NCBI GenBank assembly: GCA_013396915.1
Contig: VWZL01000361.1
Coordinates: forward strand, 173,202-237,201
Length of the DNA stretch: 64,000 nt
From: Stercorarius parasiticus
Taxonomy: Eukaryota; Chordata; Aves; Charadriiformes; Stercorariidae
Reading direction: 5' to 3'
The notes beneath the pieces were generated by a model that made no database searches, had not been told where the DNA came from, and saw only the letters and a list, made by a program, of their open reading frames with translations. The position numbers and the translations under genes are program-made. Below, one piece after another: positions 14,201 through 27,580 of the stretch. The first letter of the stretch is position 1; each line of letters opens with the position of its first letter.

Positions 14201-16423
14201 ACCGCATCCTTTGGTTCACTTTTAAGAAATAAATCCCACAAAGAAAATAGCAGATGGGAATGAAGGTTGCTATGCTTCTTTACAAACAAAGCAATAGCTC
14301 AAGGAGCCTCAGAAGGGATGGTGCTGCCCCCTCTACTGAACAGAACAGCAGCATCCCCTGCGAGCAGTACTGCTGGTTTCATGAACAGGCCCTGCAAAAT
14401 AAGGTGCTCGGTGTAAGGGTGAAGAAATCAAGCCCAAAAATCAGTTTACTGCCAGAGCAGTTGTTGGCTTTGCATTTTCCATGACAGTCAAAAGCAAAAC
14501 AGATTCCTGCACTGTAGAGAAGAAACTTTTGATTTTCAGACAAACTTTTTTCTCCTGTACTGTCAGACCCTGGAGCCTGATGCATGGTTACACTTTTTCT
14601 AATCTTGACACATTGCTGCTATTGCAAAAGCTGCAACAAATTCCTTTTGCTCTCTATTCAAGGATGGTTTCACCAATCTTCAGGTGAAAGCAACAGCTCT
14701 AGTTTAAATCCAGCCTGCACTTTCTTTGTGCAGACAGTATGAAAGAAAAAAAAACAAGAGATGAAATGTAAACCAAAGTACCACTGGTTTCCTAACCCAC
14801 TAAAAGCACAAAGACCCCATTCTGGAAACAAAACAGTAAGTGACACTGTGATAACAAACACAACCCCAGAGGGGTCACCATATGCAGAAACAGATCCTCC
14901 TTTCTCCAGCACCTTGTCCTCCTTCTCCAAATGCTGCCTATGCATGCTTCAGCTGCCTCCTACCTCTGAAGCATTCTTCCACGGCAGCAATGCTCCTCTG
15001 CAGAATTTGACACCTCTATCACTCCAACCTTAATCACAGGATAAATAAAGGGCCTGAGAAAGTCTACAATGGGTCCATCATTCTCAGACTTGTCCTCTTT
15101 TTTAAGCTGCTGGGCTCTTTTCTGAATGAAATTTTTGTAAGTACAGCTGGTACTTACAGATTAGCATTGGAAATCTGTGCCAGGAGCTGGGGCTGGAAGA
15201 CAAGACAAGAGTGTTGAGCTGGAAGGCGTGGAAGGGGGCAGAAGAGGGGCTCTGCAGCAGGGTGAGAGGCTCTGCGGCAAGGGAGTGCCAAACAGGGGGA
15301 GGCGCAAAGACACATGCGATGACTCACTGGGCAATTCTGTATTAGTTCCTGCAACTTGCTCCCCTTCTGCGAGTAGGACAGGAAGATTTCCCCTGTGGGA
15401 AGCAGTCTGGGAGAGGATGTGGGGGAGACATGGGGTTTGCAAAGGTGTTCCAAGTGAGCAGCAGAGGCTGCCGAGGTAGTGGTGCATCAGGATCTCAGGA
15501 CAACAGGGTTGTAAGGGCTTTCCCTCCATGCTGTGCCCCTGCATTTACACCTGGACACCCCATGACTTTGGGGTGGCGTATGCAGGTAGGGGCCCCGCTA
15601 CCAGCTCACTCCCTGCTTACACACCTACCCGACTTGCAGCACTGTGCCCCGTGCTGCTGCCTCCTGCTCCTCCTCATAAAGGAAGGAAGAGCCATAAGCC
15701 ATCTCTCAGCATGTGCAAGTGCAGCGGTGCACTTTGAAACATGTTTCCTCTGAAAATGTCCTGGACAAAACAGATGCCAAGATCAACACCGTAATTCTCT
15801 GCCTCCAAAGAAGCAGGGCATGGCTGAGACCATCCACTGCACACAGAGAGCACTTTCCACCAGCCGTTCCAACACACTCTCACCAGGTATTGCTTCTGGA
15901 TTAATTATTTGCACTGGCAGATCTTTCTCATGTGAGTTCGAAAATCTTGGACCATTATGGGACTTGGTTTCCTCCCGTTATGAGGCAACAGCATCTTTTT
16001 AAAGAAATAAAAATAGCACTGCTGAATGGATACAACTACCTCTTACATTAGTACTAGAGTTCCCACAGAATGCATCTTTGGTGTAATTCCACTCAGTTTG
16101 GTTGACTTACTCTGTGGACAATTTTTGAGCCCTTACATCTTATCAATTTACTGAAAAGGCTTTTTTTTTTTTCTTCTCCCCTTGACAAAAGCCCAAGTAA
16201 AATAATTCAGAGTTCATGTAATTCTTGGCCTTCCTATGTTCCTATGTGTCTCTTTCTCTAAAGTGGATAAATAAATCACGCATTTTGGTTTTGAGTAATA
16301 TTATCAAATGCCAGACAGACATCGTCTGACCCAAGAACCCATTAACTGACCCAAGCTTTGCTCCCCACATGAAACCAAATCTTTTAACAGACTCAAGATT
16401 TAAACACATTTTATAAAAGCTAT

Positions 16424-16460
16424 AATAAATAAATATATATACACACACATATATATAAAA
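16424..16460. repeat. (AT)n(AC)n(AT)n microsatellite
   Basis: AATAAATAAATATATATA followed by ACACACAC and ATATATATA. Likely polymorphic. Confidence 0.85.
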
Positions 16461-17820
16461 TCCCTTCTGCTTTAAACAGGACCAGGGGAAAACTGAAATA
16501 ATAATTCCAGTAATTTACTCCAGAGCTGTCTTGCGGCTCAAGAGGCTGATTCACATGTCAAAGAAACTTGCAACGAAATAGCAGCAGAGCTATTTTCATT
16601 CGCCAGTTCCCAAGAAACAGTCATGTTTGACAATAATAATCGTTTATGCCATCTAACCAAACATTCCCACTATTTATAACTACCTGGCGTAAGATTTTAT
16701 CGTTTTTACGCATATTGTACATCTTTGCCCCTCTGCCTCTGACTAGACCCACGGATACTTGAGGCTGCTCACAGAGTATAGTACTACTTTGCCTTAGTAC
16801 ACTTCGAAATATCTTTGTGAATGATATTTCACAGCATGCTCTTGCATGTCCCTTTCAGTTAGCAAAGCATCATTGATATGCTCTACGTATCAGCATCAGT
16901 ATTCCTGAAGTTGTCCTGTTATAGTAAAACTGATTTTAAGTCAAGATGTTACGCGGCCTACATCACAGCTGTTCCAAAATTAAATTGGATACCATAAAAT
17001 CTGATGTAGAAAGTATTACCAGGTTGCTGAAGGTAAATAGTCATAGATTAAGCTTGTTCCCTCTAGCTTGAAAAACTATGCAATTTAGAGATCATAACTT
17101 CTAAAATTAATCAAAATCTTGGCAGATGTATTAACAAAAATAAATCTTAGTGTTTAAAAAAAAAATAAAAATAGTCTGCTTTAGCTCAAGCTCTGCTAAA
17201 ATTACCTGATGTATAGGTGCCTAATGTGTATCACGTGCAATTCTATACATACACAGACACCCTTGTTATACACTTTCTTAATTACCTGTACTGCTTATCA
17301 ATATTCACTCACTTGTTCACATACGCATGTTCATTTGAAGCAACTTATATTATCAGAGCTATTTTCATTACGGATTTCTTTGAATACTGTCTCATTGTCA
17401 ACATCAGCTGGTCAACCCATAGGTACACACATGATTCCCATAGGCATCTGCAACATACAGAATCTGGCATTTGTGAGACAATGCCTGTGCAAAGGCGAAC
17501 GAGGTGAGTAAAACATCACTCTCATTTGATACACCCAAGAAGGGTGTTGCACCCTCTATCCACAGCGCAGACAAACACGGGACTAGGATTTATGTGAATT
17601 TACTGCCTGAGAAGAGAGAAAAGGGAAGAGGATTTGCCTTCTGAAACTGGACAGTACTCTTTTCAAGTGCAAGAACTGCCACTGTTATTAACTGTTTTCA
17701 AATCTGCAGCTAAGAGGACTCTTTTTTTGAACCAAGTACTTAACAGTCCTTCTCCACTTGCACATACTTTACAAATACAATACAAATGTATGGCCCTGTA
17801 GAGTGTGTGTTGGCTTGATT

Positions 17821-17851
17821 GGGTTTTTTTTTGTTTGTTTGGTTTGTTTTC
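17821..17851. repeat. T-rich (GTTT)n simple repeat
   Basis: GGG, a T run, then GTTT units. It may be the tail of an unrecognisable minus-strand insertion. Confidence 0.75.
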
Positions 17852-20498
17852 CAGAAGCAGGTAACAGAACACAGGAAATGCCAACAGCTCTTCAAGTTTT
17901 CTTTTTTTTTTTAAAACCCTATGGTTTGTAGCCCTGCCTCCAAAGGATAAACACACGCACACGATTTAGTGTTGAAATTACTTCACCGTACTGATGGCTT
18001 TTTTCCTTCTGAATCTCAGATTGTAATTGTTGGAAGCAAGTTTTCTAGTTACAGTCAGCTGAGCTATTGGAAAAACCTGCTGTATACTATCATTATATTG
18101 CTATCCACCAGCATGGAACTTACTGTCCTGCAACTACATATCTCAGGTTATATAATACATACGCATATGTACATTTCAAATGATCAGTTATTTATTTCGT
18201 GGCTGAAGAAACATATCTCAACATGAGAAAACAAGTATACACCTACTCACTCAACTGGGAGTAAGATTCACTGCAACACACCTTGTCTTTTTAGTTTATT
18301 TCCAGGGGGGAAGATGACAACAGAAATATTAGATTCTAATGCTGCTTTCAGCTACCCAGAATGTTATTTCAAGTTATTGCTCTGTGATTAATAGAAAGAT
18401 TATACTGTGATGTGGCTTGACAAGCCGACCATCTTTCACACACTCTGGAGAGTGTGAGGTTTTGTACATGAATAATAGAGAAATGTGAATCAGCACGGGT
18501 AGATCAATGATTTGTCTACTTCACACATACAATGAAGTGCTAATAGGTTAATTTGCAACTTGTTTTATTTTTATCCTTACATCTCTATCACTGGTAAGCC
18601 AGTTGGGTGAGATCCTTCATTTCTGTAATTCCAACTGTTTTACACTGTACTCAGTATTTTATTCTCTAAACATGGGCCCACTCAAATCAAACAACTGATT
18701 TCAGATTTTAAAAACCTTTTTTTTTTTCAGTTATAAAACATCTCTAGGTTTTACAGCAGTCCAGTAGTATGCGCAGCTCCAAAACATCCCTCACCTGTAA
18801 ATCCGCCAGTCTGATGCTCGTTCACATCACAGCTCTTCCACTGTTTCACCAAGCACAATGTTCAGGAGGTGGGTACAATGCAGTATGTGCCCATGTAAAA
18901 CCCTGTACATTGCCAGGGAAGTTAAGAAGATGCTTTAACATGACTGAAAATTCAGGGTGGATGGGGAAAAAAACCCCACACACAAGTAGAAAATACTGAT
19001 TTAAAAGATGCCACGGCACATCCTTTCATTGCCCACAAGGAAAACCCACAGAGCAGGTATGGTTATGGAGATCTGTTCCTCCCACCCCACTACTGCCTAA
19101 AAGGACAAGGGGCAGATTTTTCATACTTCTTGGGACAGATGTCTCACTACCCACAAAGATCTATAATTTGATGTTATGTTTCTGAAATGATTGCATGCAG
19201 CCTCTGCATTGTGCTGGAAGAAAGAAATTACTCCTGCTACCTTGCAGCCCTACCACTCCACAACTCCCAGGACACCTTGGAGTTCTGCACATCCACATTG
19301 CTTCTCCTCAGGTGGACATTCCCAGAGGAATTACACTGCTGTGAGTGGCTGTCTGTCTCTGGAAAAGGTTTGGGGAGCTGCATCAACATGCAGAGAACCT
19401 CAAAAGAAGGAACAGATTTTTGACTGCTCTAATTGTCACTCTGTCCTGAAACTGAGACCTCCAGCACGGCAAAGATCTCCGACACCAAACAAAATCAGCA
19501 ATGAACAACAATTTAGATGCCTTCCCACACAAACCTCAGTCCTGCTCTTGGCAAACTGCAGGTAATTTGCTCAGAGGAGAAATCTTCTTGAGCTGTCAAT
19601 TTGGCAACAAAATTGCCATCAAGAAAAAGAAAAATGCAACATCTTGACGCAGATGAGATAAGGAAGAGCTATATTGTCTCTAGGAGAACCATGGTAGATG
19701 CTATAGATTGGGTTCATTTTACCATTCAGTAAAATCAGATAACAGGATCCAACTTCTCGTTTATCAGACTGATACACATCTACTTACTCCTGACTTACAG
19801 TGGACAGCGTAAAACGTGGTTTAAGAATTACTTGTTCTCAAATTCTACTTACATTCTTAAAAACAGAGGATTTTAGGCATAAACCTGCCACTTGTGATGT
19901 TCCTGTTTCCCCTCTGTGTTCAATCTATAACACAGCTTTTACCAAAATGATCACAAATTATACACTCACATTTGGCAGCCCTTGTTAAAAATGGGAACCT
20001 ACCACAGCCTCATCACAGTTCTCTATTGCCATCTCCCCATTTCTGTAGCTAAACACACTCAATGTGGCAAAGCAGCTGCATCATTTATGGTTCATGAAGA
20101 GGTAGAAATGATGCAGCAGGTGGATGTCATGTTTTGTCCATTACTTCGCAGTTACTCGTTCTGAATATTTAATCCGCGTACTATGCATCTTGGTAGGTGG
20201 AATGAGAACCATTTATCTAAATCAGAATGATTCATCTGAGGAATGCTTCCCCCTCCTGCACCTCTTTTTTTTTTTCCTCCCCCCTCAAACCTCATCTAAT
20301 ATTAAATTCTCCCAGATCACCTTATTAATACATGTCTATTAATAGCAGACTCCAAAAACTCCTCACTCCTCAATTAATATTGCTCAGCCAAGCATCCCAT
20401 GCTTGAAAGGTCTCAGGATGACTATGGAAACTTTCTGTTGCAGGAACTGTAAAACTTGAAAGATACCTTAACAAGGCCAAGAAGATTTCCTGAAGTTT

Positions 20499-20519
20499 AA
20501 AAAAAAAAAAAAAAAAAAA
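20499..20519. repeat. A21 homopolymer
   Basis: Twenty-one consecutive A. There is no upstream CR1 or processed-gene body that I recognise, and birds have few poly-A-tailed retrocopies, so its origin is unclear. Confidence 0.85.
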
Positions 20520-23500
20520 GGTAATTGCGCTAACTGGTCCAAGTGAATTTGGACCGGTTTGTGTCAAACTTCCCCTTGTTATTGTTTGCCTAGGAGTCTC
20601 GCTTAAATTTCAACTGAGTTACGACTGTACACATTTTTGTTCAGAATTGTAAAATTCCATTAAAGCGTGGAAAAACCTTGAAAGCTAAAATTATTTCCAT
20701 TTTCCGCACAGATTTGTACACTTGTAGAAAAAGTTCATAAAGCTTTTGACCACAGCCTTCATTTGCAGCTTGAACTACATCCAAGTCCAGATCACTGAAG
20801 ATGAGGACAAACACTGCATTTGACTCACAACGTCATAAAAAGTCGGTGTAGTAAGTCAAGCACACACCAAATAACTAAATTTTTACATATCTGACTTCGC
20901 GCTCCACATGGATGAATCAGTTCAGCAGCAATCGAATACTGGTGGCAAAATATAAGAGTAATATGTAGCAGTAGGTATCTTGCAAGTGCCATAAAAATGC
21001 ATACAGCAAGTTGCCTGTATTTGTGTTTCACAACTGATCACAGATTCTGGCATCTGAATAAAGGGAGGTGAGCTGGAGGCTGGATGTGTTACACCACCCA
21101 CACAGTTCTCCCACCACCAAGGCTCCTCTCTTCCCTGAGAACAGTAAATTCAGATTTTTGGGGCTACAGCAAAACTTTTTCCAATAATTGAAATGAGAAA
21201 GGGTTTGCGTATTTAATTCTGAATCAAAAAAAAATGCCACCCATTAAATATAAACTGACAGGGCTTAATTCTTTCTGTCTCAGTGTTGTTTGTTGACCTT
21301 TTCTCTGCTTTCTTGAATAATATCCATGACGAATTTTGGGAAGGGCTCAGAGAGGATTACTGAAAGTATAGCGAGGGCTATGTCCTGTGCCAGAAGCTTC
21401 AAAAAAAGCGAACTGGGGCAAATGGAAAGAATGACAATTGCAAATCTGCAAGCACATAAATGATCAACAAATGCTAGTTGATAGCTTACCGTGGTGAGTA
21501 AAGCAATCACAGTAAGCCTGCTCCTGTGCTGACAAGGGCCAAATGAGAGAACAACCGTCAGTCAGGTGTTGTGGGCAAGCCATCACTTCTGCACAAAATT
21601 AAAGTACAACGGGAACAGGCTGAAGAAAGGGAAATACGGAGAATGACAGCGTGGAAAGATGCCCCTCTGCCTTACTTCAGATGTTCGTCTATCGGAAGTG
21701 AAGGAAGAAAATGATAAGCACCGTATTCATGATTTCCTGCTGCTGCACGAGTGCCTGAATTGGCGTGATAACATCTTCCTCCATGCAGGTGTGCCAGAAA
21801 GGGAACGCTGCACACATCTGTTACTGAATTCAATTAAATAGATGCAAGCGCTAAGCTAATAAACTGATCTCTAAATCACTGCTTTTTTTGTGGATAGAGC
21901 AGGTCAGAGTCTGTGTCCCTGAATTTATTTTCAGCTACAGTCTTGGAGTCTGTTTGACTCTCATTTAAAGTTATTCCTCATTTCACTCTTGAACTGAACA
22001 ACAGGAAAACAAGAACAGACCTCTTAGATCCCTATCCCCATGGTTACTCACAACTAATGATAAAAGGATGGTCACAGTGCATGTTTTTAGGGTTTTATCT
22101 GTCATTTGACAGCACTTCCAGTTACCCACTGGTCAGATAAACACTAAATTTAGACACTGCACAGAGGTCTGGCTTATCAGAGCTATCACTCCTCTGTCAT
22201 TGGGTCCTCTTGTCCACAGGTTTTGTAGAGCCACGGCAAAACAGCCCTTTTATCTCCAGTTGCCTATACATAACGTGCAGCTACACTCATCAGCTAGTCA
22301 CAAAAATGTGGCACATGAAAGAGGAGCTAGGCATGACCTTCAGCGTCAAAATCAGCCCCCTCCACGCTCAGAGCAGCATGGCAGCCTGCCTCCCGCAGTG
22401 AGGAGCAAGGCTCTGCAAGCCTTGTATCTACAGAGATACGGGAATGCGCTGCCTCCTACCACGGACACTACCCTGACACCATCATCAGTTTTACTTGTGA
22501 TTCTCCTGTAGTAGCATGAACACACTCGTGCCACACTTGTAATGACAACAACCAAAACATTTGAAACCAAGTTCGTGTATTCTACATAAGAGAAAAATAT
22601 GTGCTTTCCTCCAAACTACGCTTCTTTCCCCCCCCTTTTAGCTTAATATTCAGCTGTGGGTTTTTTGCATCTGCTCAGAATTGAGCACAACATATCTGGT
22701 TCCTCACTGGACCTGTTCATGACAAATTTCACTGTCAGTTTCTAATGCTTCTTCTAGCAGCTAAGTTTTGTGCCTCAGCAAGTTTTCAGGCTTCCCACCT
22801 GGCTCAGTTGCTGCCGTGTGTTCATAAGTCCCAACCCATGATATTGCCCTGAAAGGAGCAAAATTTCCACTCGCTGACACTAGAGAGGCAAGCAGGCTTA
22901 AATCTGTGCCAGGCCAGTATTCCTCTTCTTCTATCAGTCAAAAAAGCAGGTACTTGGTACCACACCCCCTGCTTTTCCAAGATATGCCACCTTTTTCAGG
23001 CTTCTCACAGAGAGCACTTGAAGCAAGCAGACCATTCTGGGGGTGGGGCAGGGGGGTGTCCTGGAGGACCACCAGCATCTCCGAGCAGGATCCTGGTCTG
23101 ACATTCATGAAATGGCCTCGGGCTCTGCCTGCCCACACATGCACGCACACAGAATACTATTCATCCACTCTCATTCCTCATTTTCCTTTTTTGCTGTCAC
23201 AAAACAGGTATCCTGAGGAGACTGTTTAAGGACCATCCTTTGCAAAGCTGCCTCCTTATATTGCTGTTCAACAAGGATTATAGCAAACCATTAAACAGGG
23301 ATGTAAAAAACCCAAAGCAAATTATTCTGAAAATCATGCATTACCATTTTTCTATGCATTTTTTTCATGCTGCTTTGCAGTGTGCATTTTTGTATTGTTT
23401 TAACAGTGAGATTGATTTAATTGGCAATTCTTTATCTAATGTTGCCAACCTCCTACATTATTATTTTTAGAGGCATGAAAAAAATCTGCTGAAAATGTTT

Positions 23501-24376
23501 TAAAGTTGAAAGAACACCAACTACAGAAAAAGTTCCAAAATCATCTAAGAAACTTCCAATATTTAATTTCTTCCTCAGAAATACAACAAAATAATAACAA
23601 TTTGCATTGCAATTTCATTTAACTGAAGTACAGTTTCTACCTTGTGAAATGGGAAACAAGTACAGCATTATTCTCAGTGTTAACATACTGCTTTCAATTA
23701 GCTGTACCTTTATATTAAGTTTAGCTACAAGACATTTACTTGCATGCTTCTAAATATACAGTTGGGTTATTTTGTTTTATAGTCCATGCTGCCTGGAAAC
23801 TATACCACCAGAATTTTTCAATTTTTTCATACAGAAGAGTTTTATTTTAAGAATATATGACCAAGAAGAGTAAAGCCAAGATGAAAAAATTTCAGGAAGC
23901 GTATATAAAATGAACTCAGCAATCCTCTCTACCCTCTTCATTGGTTATATTGAGACTATCTTGTCAAAGCTACTTTGGAGGCTAAGTTGGCCATGTGTCC
24001 ACACTGTCTAGGCACTAGCCTTTGTTCAACAAGCAGTAACACTTTGAAAATATTAGGCTTTTGATGCACTTTCCAGTCTGCATTCATATGTAGTTTGGAT
24101 GCATCTTCCAGACACAAGTCACCTGAAGCATCGCTAGTCAATGTATACCTGGAGAAGAGGCATAGCCCAAAACACTGTATTTACAGTCAGCATGGCCAGG
24201 TCCACATGATGCTATAGCTAGTGTGACCCAGAAAACTAGATGCAAGAATGCCACACAGTACCCAGTCATGCTGTCATCCCAACATGGAGACCAAAAAAGG
24301 ACGTTTATGATCAGACAACTGCCCCTGCACTTCACAAGACTAAACTAACACCTGGGACTGGACTGCTTACAAGTTT

Positions 24377-24410
24377 GGGCCAGACACAAGCCCGGGCCAG
24401 ATACAAGCCC
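24377..24410. repeat. 17-bp tandem duplication
   Basis: GGGCCAGACACAAGCCC followed directly by GGGCCAGATACAAGCCC, one mismatch. Confidence 0.9.
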
Positions 24411-24665
24411 TAAAACACGCAGAGATTGTGGACTTGATCACTGACACTACCATAAATGAAATTCTTATGGCAGTCATCCCAGGAAGGTAAGTGCCACACA
24501 AATGGACACCATCCTCCAGTAGATGATACACAACAGGGATCCCATGGACATTCCCAGCCTAGCCAAGGATGGCCTTCTGTCAGAAATGGACTCTTAAGTT
24601 TCACTGCTAAGCTGATAAGCCAGCTGGCTGTGGTTTCATGCACCTGCACACTCCAACAACTTTGG

Positions 24666-24685
24666 AGCCACCATTGATGGTGGCT
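24666..24685. repeat. Perfect 8-bp inverted repeat with 4-nt loop
   Basis: AGCCACCA-TTGA-TGGTGGCT. Confidence 0.85.
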
Positions 24686-24914
24686 ACAGTAACAGGCTGG
24701 TGCCAAGCTGGGAAGGCCACAGGGTAACATGAGTTTGGTGCAGACAGAGGAGGATGTCAACCCTCTCCTTCTGGACTGGGCAGCCCATCCCAGACCTGGA
24801 GCTATTCCAAACTTTCTGCCAGCTCTTTTAGCCCACAGCTCAGTCCTACCAAGGGGTGCTGGTGTCACTCTACCAGAATCAGCATAAGGTGACAGGCCTT
24901 GGTTCAGTGAGAAT

Positions 24915-24990
24915 CAAAAGAAAAAAAAAAAAAACAACCAAACAAAACACAACAAAACCCACCAACAAAAAACCCACACACAACATAAAA
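24915..24990. repeat. A/C-rich low-complexity tract
   Basis: An A run followed by CAACCAAACAAAAC-type units and ACACAC. It could be a degenerate retrotransposon tail. Confidence 0.8.
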
Positions 24991-25260
24991 CTGGCACAAG
25001 AGCTAGACCGTTGCATGTCAACCAGCTGACCCTGGAGCCCACATGGTTATGGAGAAGTCAGGTATGGCACAAATGCTCACCAAATCCAGTCAGACTGTAG
25101 TCAGGACCTACTGCATAGTAAGTATCCCTTGCAGCACTCAGCCTTTCTGTGCTGGGACTGTCGAACAGCACCAACATGGATACAGTTGCATAGCCAGAGC
25201 AACAGCCATGGGGGCATACTTGGAAAACTGCACATACTTGGCCCTTAAAAGGTAGCATTT

Positions 25261-26748
25261 TCTCTCAGAGCTCATGAAAGCCAGTGTTTATCTCAGTGTG
25301 GTCACATAGCAAGCCTGTTTTTTCCACTCTCTCGCCAGAAAATAAATCTAGCTCCAAAAAGACAGAGACGGTCGTTGTTCATGCTACCTGTCTGAAATTT
25401 TGAGTGAAGTTAGCTTTTGGTGCTTTGTTTCTATCATCAGATTCCCTGAAATTCCCACAGAAGTATGAAGACACTCAGAAGAGAAAAGAAGAATGGTTGC
25501 TCCATTACCTTTCACCCCACCTGAATTGCATTCAATTAGCTAATGTAATTCAACCTGGGATATCTTAGTTGCCTTAGGCATACACTGGCATAGCTCTGCT
25601 AAAATCAGGTACTCTAATAAAACTACATGGATAAAACTGGCAGAGAATGTGGTCTCACATCCGAGGGCAACAAAACAAAAAACCAGAGAATTTTAGAAGC
25701 CAGCTACATAAAGTATTTAACAGGTAGTTACCAATACAGTGTCTGGGGAGAGATGAGTGTCCTCAAGATGACTTGACTTCTGACAAAGCAAAAAAAAAAA
25801 AAAGCTATAATGACATTTTGCACATCAATAGACACAGAAATTCAGCAACTGAAAGGTTAATGAGGGAATATGCTTGTTTGCTTTTCTATCACTTTGTCTT
25901 ACCTCAGTGCCAGAGGAAATACATTAGAAAATTTCCCATGGAGTATTTCAGGCCAAGTTCTTTATTGAAATCAACATTAGTAGAGAGCACTGGTTAAAAA
26001 TAGATGACACCTTAGTCTAATATCTCTGTGAAGATAAATATTTAAGCAACATTTTTCAAGACCTAGAGAAAGCTCAGCAGGACCCCCAGAAATGCTTCTG
26101 CAGAAGGAACAAGCAGTAACCTCCCTTACCAGGCTTCGATTCAAGACAGATCAAAGCCTTAGGCTGACCCTGGAATGAACTAATGATTTCTACGGCTGTA
26201 AATAATCTCACTAAGACCATTACCCAACTCACGATGAACCGATGAAAAAGTTTTCACCAGTTCTTTATGGAAGCTGCCTCTGTCATTTACACTTCCCCTC
26301 CCTTCTTAGAGGAAACTTGTTCAGACAAATTTAAATTACACTTGAGGATCTGTATTAGTATCTCGTTACATGAGTTTCTTCTTTCCTGCCATCTATATGA
26401 GCTGTGAACTCAGTGCCGCTTTCTTTCAATGATTGGGAGATGAAGCTTGCATTTTAATAAACTTCTCTATGGAAGACTCAATTCACAAAATACTCAGTTT
26501 ACACAGGAAAAAAATTAAAACATGTTATTCTGTCTCAAACACAGATGGGGAAACTCTCCAGAGAAAAATCCCAGTCATGAATCTGCACTGCAGACCTCTA
26601 CTTCATACTGACGTCAGAGGGAGTTCCATGCAGCAGATGTGTGCAGACGATGCAACAAAAATCTGCAATGCAGATAACAGATCCGCAATGCAGATCAGAC
26701 ACTAGGATTTTACTCACAGGGTGATAATTCTGCTTCATTGTTCCCACC
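25261..26748. other. Intronic sequence, no gene seen
   Basis: AT-rich, only short chance open frames. An A run lies near 25789-25803 and a palindromic tandem repeat at 26661-26700. Confidence 0.6.
26661..26700. repeat. 20-bp tandem duplication, each unit internally palindromic
   Basis: ATCTGCAATGCAGATAACAG is followed by ATCCGCAATGCAGATCAGAC. The first unit starts with the inverted repeat ATCTGC-AAT-GCAGAT. A related ATCTGCACTGCAGA occurs at about 26580. Confidence 0.8.
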
Positions 26749-27580
26749 ACAGAATCACAGAAATGGTAAAGCTGGGAGGGGATTCTGGAGATCATCCAGT
26801 CCAACCCCCTTCCTCAAAGTAGTGTCAGCTACAGCAGGTTTCCCAGGACTGTGTCCAGTCATGTTTTGCATATCTCCAAGGACTGAGACTCCACCACCTC
26901 TGTGGACAACCTGTGCCAGTGTCTGATCATCCTCACAGTAAAAAACAAACAAACAAACAAACAACAACAACCCCAAAACAACCAAACAAACAGCTTTTTC
27001 TTATGGTTGAATGCTACTTCCTGTATTTTCCATTTTTGCCCTCTGCCTCTTGTCCTGTCACTAGGCTCTACCGAGAAGAGTCTTCATGGTCCTTTGCTGG
27101 ACCCTTTCCAGTATGCCCCTGTCCCTCTTGTACTGGGGAACCCAGAACTGGACCCAGGACTCCACATGTGGCCTCACTAGTGCTGAGCAGAGGGGAAGCT
27201 TGATCTGCTGGTGACGCCCTTCCTAATGCCAACCAGGATGCTGTTGGCCTTCTTTGCTGCAAGGTCACATTGCTGGCTCATGGTCTAAGTCGTTGTCCAC
27301 CAGGACAACCAGGTTCTTCTCAGCAAAGCTGCTTTCCAGTCAACCAGCCCCAGCATGTACTGGTGCATGGGGTTGTTCCCTGCCACAGTGCAGGACTTTG
27401 TACTTCCCCTTGCTGTACCACATGAGGTTCCCGTCAGCCCAATTCTCCAGCCTGTGGAGGTCCCACTGGACAGCAGCACACCCAACTACTCCCGTTTTGG
27501 TTTGGTTTTTTTTTCCCCAACTACAAACATGCCGAGGGTGCACTGTGCCACATCACCCAGGTCATTAATCTTAAACAGCA
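26749..27580 (-). mobile_element. CR1 LINE, 3' part (ORF2 end plus 3' UTR), minus strand
   Basis: On the plus strand the element starts with the antisense CR1 3' end (AGAATCACAGAAATGG, then a GGAGATCATCCAGTCCAACC block). It runs through the antisense 3' UTR into the ORF2 C-terminal half. The minus-strand peptide LMWYSKGKYKVLHCGREQPH corresponds to the CR1 block usually written NLMRFNKxKCKVLHLG. The copy has frameshifts, a (CAAA)n expansion at 26940-26990 and a T tract near 27500. It ends at the equivalent of the CR1 'FINDLDxxxxCTLS' block. 5'-truncated as usual for CR1. Its upper ~218 bp lie inside the duplicated unit. Confidence 0.9.
26940..26990. repeat. (AAAC)n / (CAA)n simple repeat inside the CR1
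   Basis: AAACAAAC units followed by CAACAACAACC and CCAAACAAAC. It interrupts the CR1 3' UTR, where the consensus has an A-rich 'AGTAAAGAAG' segment. Confidence 0.85.

Larger units (their letters stand above)
5264..23985. other. Long intronic stretch, no gene or recognisable mobile element
   Basis: AT-rich, CpG-poor. Open frames are short (most under 100 codons, longest 127) and without splice, codon or homology support. Simple repeats occur near 16424-16460, 17821-17851 and 20499-20519. The 15170-15760 part is richer in G+C and carries overlapping open frames on both strands (up to 127 codons at 15161-15544), but I recognise nothing in them. Conserved non-coding elements could be present but cannot be seen from one sequence. 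Confidence 0.55.
23986..25260. other. Compositionally distinct block with internal A/C-rich tract, unclassified (possible old mobile element)
   Basis: Compared with its AT-rich flanks this block is G+C-richer and holds a 152-codon minus-strand open frame (24410-24868) plus other frames. It has a two-copy 17-bp repeat (24377-24410), an 8-bp-arm hairpin (24666-24685) and a long A/C-rich tract (24915-24990). The frames show no motifs of reverse transcriptase, integrase, transposase or capsid that I recognise. An old LTR, a LINE-mobilised retrocopy ending in the A-tract, or simply a GC-rich intron patch are all possible. I cannot choose between them. Confidence 0.35.

Noticed and set aside
24410..24868. 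152-codon minus-strand open frame
   Set aside because: No domain, signal or splice context recognised. Kept only as part of the unclassified compositional block.
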